Shown: in pieces, positions 1 through 7,677 of the stretch | How positions within the stretch are numbered: the first letter of the stretch is position 1 | Layout of the letters: each line of letters opens with the position of its first letter | Source: CBDBKE01 sp965218055 | GTDB taxonomy: Bacteria > Acidobacteriota > Terriglobia > JAJPHL01 > JAPKYU01 | Assembly: GCA_965218055.1 (NCBI GenBank) | Contig: CBDCKA010000001.1 | Location: 1,183,850-1,247,849 of the forward strand | DNA length: 64,000 nt | Direction: 5' to 3' | Translations under genes and position numbers: made by a program | Notes under the pieces: model-generated | Databases searched by the model: none | Told to the model about the DNA's origin: nothing | Seen by the model: the letters and a program-made list of their open reading frames with translations, nothing else

Positions 1-746
1 TCAACGACCCGAGTTGCAAACTCCAAGGAAACTTTAGGATCATTGTCCCGAGTCAGACGTGACAATGCTTGGTAAGGCAGGCTAAGCGTTCGTCCCTCGC
101 GTCCGGCAATGGCGATCGCCTTCTCAATGTACGCTTTGGCTTCTGGCAGCTTTCTAGCTGTCTCGTAGGACGTCCCGACGTCGTACAGCACTAAATATTC
201 ATCAGATCTCAGTTCGAGAGCGCGGCCGTAATGTTCCACAGCCCTTGTCGGACTGTCCTTTACATACTGCATGTAGTGGCCCAGAAGGTAATGCGCGGCG
301 AAATCCTCCGGATCTAGGATCACAGCTTTTCTTATTTTCATCTCGCATAAGATGCGTTGTTCCAAACGACAGTACGCCAGCCCGAGAACCTTTTGTGCCG
401 CATTCCCGGGTGGCTGAAGTTTCTCAGCCTTTCGTAAGTGTCTTACAGACCGATACAGGCGGTTATCCACCTGTTCAATAAACCCGGCCCAGAAATACTC
501 TTCGTAACTCTCCGGGTCCTCAATTATCAATAACTCGCCGAGCCGACGAGCCTCGCTGACTTCGCGCGCAGCAAGTCGCGAGCGAATTCGTGCCACTACA
601 GGACTTTTGTCAACAGCGACCGCGGGGACGAGCCACACACCATCGATCTTCCATTTTTCCAGTCGCGACCATCCTTCAGTAGCTGCCAGTAAAGTCACTA
701 GCGCGCAAAACGCGATCGTCACACCCTGCCCTGAACCCTGACTCAC
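1..746 (-). CDS. TPR-repeat protein, C-terminus beyond the window edge
   Basis: An open frame on the minus strand runs off the left edge without a stop, so the C-terminus is missing. It starts with a hydrophobic stretch (VTIAFCALVTLLAA) that looks like a signal peptide or membrane anchor. After that come helical segments with TPR character, for example NAAQKVLGLAYCRLEQ, LDPEDFAAHYLLGHYMQY and AVEHYGRALELRSDEYLVLYD, followed by TSYETARKLPEAKAYIEKAI. No ATG is available near the start; GTG at 744-746 is the best candidate, and an internal GTG near 731 is possible. The role is unknown; TPR proteins of this type usually act as exported or membrane-anchored scaffolds. It reads in the same direction as the DUF1553 gene upstream of it, with a gap of about 77 bases. 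Confidence 0.7.
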   Translation of the reverse strand, partial: MSQGSGQGVTIAFCALVTLLAATEGWSRLEKWKIDGVWLVPAVAVDKSPVVARIRSRLAAREVSEARRLGELLIIEDPESYEEYFWAGFIEQVDNRLYRSVRHLRKAEKLQPPGNAAQKVLGLAYCRLEQRILCEMKIRKAVILDPEDFAAHYLLGHYMQYVKDSPTRAVEHYGRALELRSDEYLVLYDVGTSYETARKLPEAKAYIEKAIAIAGREGRTLSLPYQALSRLTRDNDPKVSLEFATRVV

Positions 747-823
747 ACAGCGAGCCTTTCTAGTCGACCATAAACACTCAGGCCCCTTCGAAAATATGTT
801 AGTGGAATGGGCACTACGTGGAA

Positions 824-3454
824 TTAACTCCGGGTAATGAATTCATCCAGATTCAGCAGAAGCCGGCAAACCCCAAACCAGGCCGCTGCCTCCACAGGGT
901 CAATTCCTTCCAGCTCAATTGCGGGGAATAAGCTGTCCGCCAGCTGTCTCTTTTTCTCTAGAATCGCCCTCTGCTGCTGGTAATAGGTACCCATGCGATC
1001 TTTTTCCTGCGGTCGGGGCTCCCGACCCAGCGACAGCCGGAAGGCGTAATTCAGCCGCTCCTCCCAGCTGCCTCGTTGCTCCCGCAGAATCCTGACGGCC
1101 ATCACCTGGGCCACCTCGACAAATACTGGATCGTTGAGAAGGTTCAGCGCCTGCAGAGGCGTGGTCGACCGCTCTCGTCGAGTGCAGGACTCCATGGAAT
1201 CCGGCGCGTCAAAGTTGACCAATTGCGGGTACGGCGTAGTGCGAACGAATGTCGTGTAAAGGCCCCGGCGATAGCGGTCCGCTCCTGTGCTCTGTTTCCA
1301 TTTGCCCTTGCCGCCAAAGCTCAACTCCATCACTCCCGGAGGCAGGGGCGGGCGCGTGCTCTTCCCCCCGATCGTTCGATTCAGCAGCCCGCTGGCGGCC
1401 AGTGCCGCATCGCGGACTGATTCTGCTGGTAGGCGGAGGCGTACCTGACGGGCGAGCAGCTTGTTATATGCGTCCCGCTCCCGCAAATCATCCCTCGCCT
1501 TTGAGGACTGGCGGTACGTGGAAGACTCCACGATGAGCCGGTGCATCCGCCTCATGTTCCAGCCATTCCCCACGAACTCCGTCGCCAGCCAATCCAGCAG
1601 TTCCGGATGTGTGGGCTGCTCTCCTCGCGTGCCAAAGTCTCCCGAAGTTTCCACCAGTCCGCGGCCAAACAGCTCCTGCCAGGCGCGGTTGACCCAGACG
1701 CGCGCGGTGAGGGGGTTGTTCTTCGCAACCAGCCACCGGCCGAGGGTGAGTCGGGACGGACTGGCCTGCTGAGGGAGGGGGTTCATTACTGCCGGCGTGC
1801 CGGGCCGCACCTCAATCCCAGGATTCTTAAAATCCCCCCGGATCAGGATGTACGTCTTTGGAGGATCAGGATTATCGACCAGAATCTGAGCTTCACTCAG
1901 TCCTGGGTACTCTTCCTTCAGCCTGTCCAATTTGGTCCTGAGCTCCCCAAATTTCAGTTCCTTGTACTTTTTCGCTCCAAACTCGTTAGAAGAGTACGCA
2001 ATGAAATGGTGCGTCAGCCTATCCCTTTGCTTCGGCGTCCGTGAGTCGGGGTTGAGCCTCAGTGTCTCCTGCCCGCCGTCGAGGATAACCCCCAATACAT
2101 CCCAGGCGATGTCATACGAAGGATCCCGGCCTGGATTTGCACCGGCTGCCAGCGTTTTCCGTTCCCAGTCGGGCTGCAGTTCTGGGACTTTGTATTCCCC
2201 CAACAATGCCTTTCTCTTCTCGTCATACGCTGCTCTGCCTTGCAGGTATGCGCCCAATTCCCACGGACGGGGCGCCTCAATATTCTGTTCAATGGCGGTG
2301 TTAAAAAACGCATACAACTGATAAAACTCTTTCTGGGCGATGGGATCGTATTTGTGATCGTGACAAACCGCACACCCGAACGTCATGCCAAGCCAGACCG
2401 TTCCCACCGTCGAGGTCCGATCCACCACCTGTTTCACGCGGTCTTCCTGGGGGTCATTCCCCCCTTCCTTGTTGGTCAGAGTATTGCGAAGAAATCCCGT
2501 GGCAATCTTCTGTTGGAGCGTGGCATCGGGCAACAAGTCTCCCGCGATTTGCTCGACGGTGAACTCGTCGAAAGGTACGTTGCGGTTCAGCGCCTGGATC
2601 ACCCAATCGCGCCATTGCCAGGCATGCGGCCGTATACGATCGGATGAATACCCGTCGCTGTCGGCGTAGTGGGCTAAGTCAAGCCACTGCCGGGCCCATT
2701 TCTCTCCGTAGTGAGGGGAGGCCAACAGGCGGTCCACCAACCGCTCATATGCGCCCGGACGCTGGTCAGCCAAGAACTGGGCAACTTCCGCCGGGGTTGG
2801 AGGCAAACCGGCGAGATCGAAACTGAGCCGCCGGATCAAGGTCACCCGGTCTGCTTCCTCCGACGGCTCGATGCCTTCGGCCTCGAGCTTCGCCAGCACA
2901 AACGCGTCAATGGGATTGCGAACCCAGGGCTGGTTACGCACCTTGGGAAGCGGAGGACGTTGTGGCGGGAGGAACGCCCAATGCTTGCTCCCCGCTTCCG
3001 GAAGTTCCTTTGCAGGGGCGCCCTTTCCTCCGGCGGATACACCCTCTTCAGGCCACTCAGCTCCTTGGTCGATCCACGCGCGCAGCAAACCCACCTGCTC
3101 CGGAGTAAGCCGCTCCCCCCCCATGGGCATGATCAGATCTTTTTTCAGCCCTGCGACCAAGTGGATCAGCCTGCTTCGGGCGCTCTTGCCAGGCTTGATC
3201 GCAGGCCCCGAGTAGCCCCCTTCCAATGCGGCAGCCTTGTTGTCCAGGCGGAGACCACCCATCTGCTGCTTCGGGCCGTGACAGGCGTAGCAGGTTTCTC
3301 GAAACAGCGGCTCGATATCCCGTGAAAAATCTACTTGGCTCTTTGCCGCCGGAGGCAGCGCCTGGATGTCTACTTCTTCGGCCAACTGGGGGACGTGAGG
3401 AATTCCTAGCAGGAAAACGACCACAACGCTTGACGTGAAGGCCTTTCGAATCAT
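824..3454 (-). CDS. DUF1549/DUF1553 (planctomycete-type cytochrome C) protein
   Basis: An 876-residue exported protein. An N-terminal signal segment (MIRKAFTSSVVVVFLLG) is followed by a PSCyt1-type domain with a heme-c motif CYACH at residues 55-59. A DUF1549 region follows (HWAFLPP, NPIDAFVLAKLEAEGIEPS, RRLSFDLAGLPPTPAEV), with a second CAVCH motif near residue 360. A C-terminal DUF1553 region ends the protein (LTARVWVNRAWQELFGRGLVETSGDFGTRGEQPTHPELLDWLA). The frame is open further upstream to 3691, but that extension has no signal peptide and overlaps the preceding DUF1501 gene, so ATG 3454 was chosen. It lies 17 bases after that gene. These families are nearly always paired with DUF1501 proteins in Planctomycetes and Solibacter-like Acidobacteria; a role in periplasmic oxidative breakdown of complex carbon is often proposed but unproven. 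Confidence 0.92.
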   Translation of the reverse strand: MIRKAFTSSVVVVFLLGIPHVPQLAEEVDIQALPPAAKSQVDFSRDIEPLFRETCYACHGPKQQMGGLRLDNKAAALEGGYSGPAIKPGKSARSRLIHLVAGLKKDLIMPMGGERLTPEQVGLLRAWIDQGAEWPEEGVSAGGKGAPAKELPEAGSKHWAFLPPQRPPLPKVRNQPWVRNPIDAFVLAKLEAEGIEPSEEADRVTLIRRLSFDLAGLPPTPAEVAQFLADQRPGAYERLVDRLLASPHYGEKWARQWLDLAHYADSDGYSSDRIRPHAWQWRDWVIQALNRNVPFDEFTVEQIAGDLLPDATLQQKIATGFLRNTLTNKEGGNDPQEDRVKQVVDRTSTVGTVWLGMTFGCAVCHDHKYDPIAQKEFYQLYAFFNTAIEQNIEAPRPWELGAYLQGRAAYDEKRKALLGEYKVPELQPDWERKTLAAGANPGRDPSYDIAWDVLGVILDGGQETLRLNPDSRTPKQRDRLTHHFIAYSSNEFGAKKYKELKFGELRTKLDRLKEEYPGLSEAQILVDNPDPPKTYILIRGDFKNPGIEVRPGTPAVMNPLPQQASPSRLTLGRWLVAKNNPLTARVWVNRAWQELFGRGLVETSGDFGTRGEQPTHPELLDWLATEFVGNGWNMRRMHRLIVESSTYRQSSKARDDLRERDAYNKLLARQVRLRLPAESVRDAALAASGLLNRTIGGKSTRPPLPPGVMELSFGGKGKWKQSTGADRYRRGLYTTFVRTTPYPQLVNFDAPDSMESCTRRERSTTPLQALNLLNDPVFVEVAQVMAVRILREQRGSWEERLNYAFRLSLGREPRPQEKDRMGTYYQQQRAILEKKRQLADSLFPAIELEGIDPVEAAAWFGVCRLLLNLDEFITRS

Positions 3455-3471
3455 GACGAAGCCGTGGTCCA

Positions 3472-4920
3472 CTACGCCAACAGATTGTGCATCACTTCGC
3501 CAGCCACATCGGTGAGCCGAAAATCCCGGCCCATGCGCCGGAACGTCAATTGCTCGTGTTTCAGGCCCAGGCAGTGCAGGATGGTGGCATGCAGGTCGTG
3601 GATGTGAATCTTGTCCTCGACGATCCGCAGGCCCAAGTCGTCCGTTCGCCCGACGACCTGCCCGCTCTTGATGCCTCCCCCGGCCATCCACATGCTGAAG
3701 GCAGACGGATGGTGGTCGCGCCCCTCACCGCCTTCGCTCGGGTCGTTGCCCTGCACCAGAGGAGTACGCCCGAACTCCCCTCCCCAAATGACCAGTGTGG
3801 AGTCGAGCAGACCGCGCTGCTTCAGGTCTTTCAGCAATGCGGCAATCGGCTGGTCAACGATGTCGCAATTCTTTTTGAGGTTCTTAAGGAGGTTCGTATG
3901 CTGGTCCCAATCCCCGTGCATCAGCTGCACAAACCGAACCCCTCGCTCGACCAACCGTCTGGCCAGTAGGCAGTTGGTACCGAAGGTCTTGGTCGGTTTC
4001 TTGTTCACGCCGTACATCTCCAGCGTGCCGGGCGACTCTTCGGAGAGCTCCATCAGCTCCGGAGCGGCCATCTGCATTCGGAACGCCAACTCGTAGGAAG
4101 CAATGCGCGAGGCGATCTCCATGTCACCAGTTTCCAGGCGGTTCATCTCATTTAGATCCCGGAGCCCGTCGAGGGTGGATCGTTGCAGCTCTCGATCAAC
4201 ACCCTGTGGATTCGACAAGTAGAGAACCGCGTCGCCACTGCTACGGAAGGGAACGCCCGCGTAGGCGGATGACAGAAACCCGTTCGACCAATTCCCGCTG
4301 CCCGCGCCAGGGGAAACCCCTCCCGTCCGCAGCACAACGAAACCCGGCAGGCTGTCGGACTCGCTCCCAAGTCCGTACAAGGCCCACGCGCCCATCGCGG
4401 GGCGCCCTCCTAGCGCCGTCCCGCTCTGGAGCATTAGCTGGGCGGGGTGGTGGTTAAATTGCTCCGTGTACATCGAGCGGATCATGCACATGTCGTCGGC
4501 ATGGTTCGCCAGATGCGGCATCCAATCCGAAAACTCAATGCCGCTTTGCCCGCAGCGCCGGAACGGGCGCGGACTCGCCCAGACCTTAGCCGTCGGCTTG
4601 ATGAAGGCCAACTTTAGATCCTTGGTCATGGAAGGCGGTAGCGCCTGGCCCTCCCATTTCTTCATCTCCGGCTTAGGATCGAACAGATCGATTTGGCTTG
4701 GGCCGCCGTCCATGTACAAGAATATGACGTTCTTGGCCTTGCCCGGAAAATGGGGCGGCTTCACTGCCAGAGGATTAGCGTTCGGTCCCGCTTTCCCAGT
4801 GCTTCCCGCCCACCCTTCGCGGGCCAGCAAGTGCCAGAGAGCGATCGAGCCCACGCCACCCGCACAGTCCCGAAAGAAGCCGCGCCGCGTTTGAATCCGC
4901 TGGAATTCCTCAAAGTTCAT
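3472..4920 (-). CDS. DUF1501 family protein (Tat-exported)
   Basis: A 482-residue protein with an N-terminal twin-arginine-like signal (TRRGFFRDCAGGVGSIALW). The DUF1501 core, a relative of sulfatases and alkaline phosphatases, is visible as VIFLYMDGGPSQIDLFDPKPE near residue 65, and near the C-terminus as LVIWGGEFGRTPLVQG followed by GRDHHPSAFSMWMAGGGIKSGQVVGRTDDLG. The start ATG 4920 has a GAGGAG ribosome site 7 bases upstream. It sits between fdhA and the DUF1553 gene on the same strand and is probably cotranscribed with both. The substrate is unknown; the constant pairing with heme-motif DUF1549/1553 proteins suggests a joint periplasmic function. Confidence 0.92.
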   Translation of the reverse strand: MNFEEFQRIQTRRGFFRDCAGGVGSIALWHLLAREGWAGSTGKAGPNANPLAVKPPHFPGKAKNVIFLYMDGGPSQIDLFDPKPEMKKWEGQALPPSMTKDLKLAFIKPTAKVWASPRPFRRCGQSGIEFSDWMPHLANHADDMCMIRSMYTEQFNHHPAQLMLQSGTALGGRPAMGAWALYGLGSESDSLPGFVVLRTGGVSPGAGSGNWSNGFLSSAYAGVPFRSSGDAVLYLSNPQGVDRELQRSTLDGLRDLNEMNRLETGDMEIASRIASYELAFRMQMAAPELMELSEESPGTLEMYGVNKKPTKTFGTNCLLARRLVERGVRFVQLMHGDWDQHTNLLKNLKKNCDIVDQPIAALLKDLKQRGLLDSTLVIWGGEFGRTPLVQGNDPSEGGEGRDHHPSAFSMWMAGGGIKSGQVVGRTDDLGLRIVEDKIHIHDLHATILHCLGLKHEQLTFRRMGRDFRLTDVAGEVMHNLLA

Positions 4921-5005
4921 GGCTTCACTCCTCGCATGACCAAGGGAATTGATAAGTACTCACCTAGCCAGCCGGCCGGAGTTGCAGTCCCACCAGGATC
5001 GCTTC

Positions 5006-6199
5006 TCAGGCGGCCCGAACCATCTTGTGCGGATCGAGGATGAATTTCTTGGCTGCGCCCTTGTCGAAGTCCTCGTACCCCTTCGGAGCTTCGTCGAGCG
5101 AGATCACCGTGACGTTCACCGCCTTGGCGATCTGAATCTTGTCATAGAGAATCGCCTGCATCAGCCCGCGGTGGTATCGCATCACCGGGCACTGACCTGT
5201 CGTAAAGAAGTGGGATTTGGCCCACCCCAGCCCGATGCGAATGCCGAGCCGGCCAACTTTGGCGGCTTCGTCCACCCCGCCCGGGTCTCCGGTGACGTAC
5301 AATCCAGGGATGCCGAGCGCCCCGCCGGCCCGAGTGATTTCCATCAGCGAATTCAACACCGTGGCAGGTTGCTCCACGCCACTCTGCTTGCCATGCCCGC
5401 GCGCTTCGAAACCCACGCAATCCACCGCGCTGTCGACTTCCGGAACTCCAACAATCTGGGCAATCTGGTCAGCAAGCGAGGCGTCCTTCCGCAGGTCCAC
5501 GGTTTCGCAACCGAAGCTGCGAGCCTGCGCCAGCCGTTCCGGAATCATGTCGCCGACGATGACACAGGCAGCGCCCAACAGGTGGCAGGAAGCGGCACAG
5601 GCCAGGCCAACCGGACCTGCTCCGGCCACGTAGGCAATGGACCCCGTCGTCACCCCGGCAGTCACCGCCCCGTGGTAGCCGGTAGGGAAAATATCGGACA
5701 GCAGCGCCAAGTCCGCGATCTTGCCCATCGCCTGATCTTTATTGGGAAACTTCAGTAGGTTGAAATCGGCATAGGGAACCAGCACATACTCGGCCTGCCC
5801 GCCGACCCAGCCGCCCATGTCTACGTACCCGTAAGCCGCGCCCGGCCGGGCGGGGTTCACGTTCAGGCAGATCCCCGTCTTCCCCTCCTTGCAGTTCCGG
5901 CAGCGCCCGCAGGCGATATTGAAGGGAACCGAAACCAGGTCGCCCACTTTGATGAATTCCACATCGCGGCCGGCCTCAATGACCTCGCCGGTAATCTCAT
6001 GCCCAAGAACCAACCCGGCCGGCGCAGTCGTCCGTCCCCGCACCATGTGTTGATCGCTGCCGCAGATATTGGTGGCAACGATTTTCAGAATCACCCCGTG
6101 CTCGCATTTCCTCGAGCCCAGCGCGAGCTTCGGAAAATCGATGGATTGGATTTCCACCTTCCTCGGCCCCATATAAGCTACGCCGCGGTTTGATGCCAT
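5006..6199 (-). CDS. fdhA: Glutathione-independent formaldehyde dehydrogenase (zinc, NAD)
   Basis: A 397-residue zinc-dependent medium-chain dehydrogenase that keeps the residue numbering of Pseudomonas putida formaldehyde dehydrogenase. Catalytic zinc ligands are C46, H67 and D169; the structural zinc set is C97, C100, C103 and C111. The NAD-binding loop is VAGAGPVGLACAASCHLLGA, followed by an acidic residue (GD) at the end of the second strand. The family oxidises formaldehyde to formate with tightly bound NAD and no glutathione. ATG 6199 has a clean AGGAGG 4 bases upstream. It stands alone between two DUF1501 genes on the same strand (109 bases after one, 85 before the next), an unusual position suggesting that this cluster releases formaldehyde or another small aldehyde. 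Related dismutases share the fold, so the exact substrate is inferred. Confidence 0.9.
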   Translation of the reverse strand: MASNRGVAYMGPRKVEIQSIDFPKLALGSRKCEHGVILKIVATNICGSDQHMVRGRTTAPAGLVLGHEITGEVIEAGRDVEFIKVGDLVSVPFNIACGRCRNCKEGKTGICLNVNPARPGAAYGYVDMGGWVGGQAEYVLVPYADFNLLKFPNKDQAMGKIADLALLSDIFPTGYHGAVTAGVTTGSIAYVAGAGPVGLACAASCHLLGAACVIVGDMIPERLAQARSFGCETVDLRKDASLADQIAQIVGVPEVDSAVDCVGFEARGHGKQSGVEQPATVLNSLMEITRAGGALGIPGLYVTGDPGGVDEAAKVGRLGIRIGLGWAKSHFFTTGQCPVMRYHRGLMQAILYDKIQIAKAVNVTVISLDEAPKGYEDFDKGAAKKFILDPHKMVRAA

Positions 6200-6308
6200 A
6201 CTGCCTCCTGTTGTCAGCGGTTCGTTGGTTTCAAGCCATGCCCGCCGCCGATGGTCTCAGCTCCTGCCTCATCCCACTCGGGCCACTCGGGAAAGGCCCC
6301 GCAGGGAG

Positions 6309-7658
6309 TTAGATCAATTCGTGGACAGGCACGCCGGTCGCGTCGTCAATGGAGTTGGCAATCTTGACCGGCCGCCCAATCGGGCTCATGTAGGTCTTTT
6401 CCCAATCGATCCCGAACGCCTTGTAAATTGTGGCGTAGACGTCCCCCATGGTTGTCATTCGATCGGCGACATAAACCCCTTTGTCATCGCTGGCGCCAAT
6501 CACCTGACCGCCGCGGATCCCTCCGCCGCCAATGACCAGCGACCAGCAGCCCGGCCAGTGGTCGCGGCCATTCGCCGGATTTTTCAGGGTCCGGCCAAAC
6601 TCACCCATGGCGATGACCACGGTGGACTCCAGCATCCCTCGCTGGTCGAGATCCTCCAACAGCGCGGCAAAGGCCTGATCGAAGGTAGGTGCGAGCGTAT
6701 CGCGGAGTTTCTCATCGTTTTCCCTGTGGGTGTCCCAGTCCATGGCTTTGTAGCCCGCTGCGGTCACGAAGCGGCTGCCGGCTTCCACCAGCCGTCGCGC
6801 CAGCAGCGTGCTCTGGCCGAACCGGTGGCGTCCGTATGCATCTCTGGTCTTTTCTGACTCTTTCGAGAGGTCAAACGCTTCCTTCACCGACGGAGTCAGC
6901 AGCATCTTTAGGGCTTGCTCCGTAAAGCTGTCCAGCTTCGCGTGTTCAGCGCTCTCCATCCTCCGCCGGTAAAGATCGTCCACCACCTTGAGAAAACTCC
7001 GCCGGTCCGCGATCCGTTCCGCCGAGATCGACTTCGGCAGGCTCAGGTCCGGCACCTCGAAGTCTTTCTCGCTGGGGTCGCCCAGCACCATGGGGTCGTA
7101 CTGCGCCCCCGCGTAGCTGGCCTTCATTACCCCCATGATCTGCGGCTCCCTGCCCAGCTGGGGTTCAAAGACGTACGGGGGAACATTGTTCCGGGTTCCC
7201 ATTTCCCTGGCAATGATGGACCCCAAGCTGGGAAAGCGCATCGCCGGATTGGGCCGGTGGGCTGTTACGGCGTAGTGAATCGCCTGCGGATGATTGGTCT
7301 CCTCGGTGTGCATGGAACGGATAACGCCCAGCTTGTCCATGTGCTTGGCCACCCGAGGCAGCAACTCGGAAACCTGAATACCCGCGACGTTGGTGGGAAT
7401 CGGTTTGAAGGCGCTTTCCGGCTTCCAGTCCCAGGTGTCCCTATGACTGACCCCTCCTTCCTGCCAAAGCAGGATACAGGCCTGCGCCTTCGCTTTCTTG
7501 CGGGCCTCGGTGACCCCCGCGGCTGCAAGCTGGCTCTCCAAATGGAAGAACTGGCGGAGACTGATACCCAGCAGACCCAGTGAACCGGCGCGGATAAAGG
7601 AGCGGCGCCCCAAATCAGATTCTCCACGGTGTGGGAGTCCACTCGTTTCCGTTTTCAT
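6309..7658 (-). CDS. DUF1501 family protein (Tat-exported), second copy
   Basis: A 449-residue protein with a twin-arginine leader (GRRSFIRAGSLGLLGISL, residues 18-35). Core DUF1501 blocks are ACILLWQEGGVSHRDTWDWKPE, EFGRTLKNPANGRDHWPGCWSLVIGGGGIRGGQVIGASD and a C-terminal YATIYKAFGIDWEKTYMSPIGRPVKI. It diverges substantially from the copy at 3472-4920, so this is not a recent duplication. The start has GGGGAGAAG just upstream and lies only 19 bases after the stop of the DUF1549/1553 gene, so the two are almost certainly cotranscribed. Function as for the family: unknown, exported, partner of the cytochrome-like protein. Confidence 0.92.
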   Translation of the reverse strand: MKTETSGLPHRGESDLGRRSFIRAGSLGLLGISLRQFFHLESQLAAAGVTEARKKAKAQACILLWQEGGVSHRDTWDWKPESAFKPIPTNVAGIQVSELLPRVAKHMDKLGVIRSMHTEETNHPQAIHYAVTAHRPNPAMRFPSLGSIIAREMGTRNNVPPYVFEPQLGREPQIMGVMKASYAGAQYDPMVLGDPSEKDFEVPDLSLPKSISAERIADRRSFLKVVDDLYRRRMESAEHAKLDSFTEQALKMLLTPSVKEAFDLSKESEKTRDAYGRHRFGQSTLLARRLVEAGSRFVTAAGYKAMDWDTHRENDEKLRDTLAPTFDQAFAALLEDLDQRGMLESTVVIAMGEFGRTLKNPANGRDHWPGCWSLVIGGGGIRGGQVIGASDDKGVYVADRMTTMGDVYATIYKAFGIDWEKTYMSPIGRPVKIANSIDDATGVPVHELI

Positions 7659-7677
7659 TGCTCTTCTCCCCTTCCCA

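Noticed and set aside
3455..3691. Upstream extension of the DUF1553 reading frame to 3691
   Set aside because: It overlaps the DUF1501 gene, lacks a signal peptide, and reads as Arg/Gly-rich shadow sequence; ATG 3454 starts a clean signal peptide.
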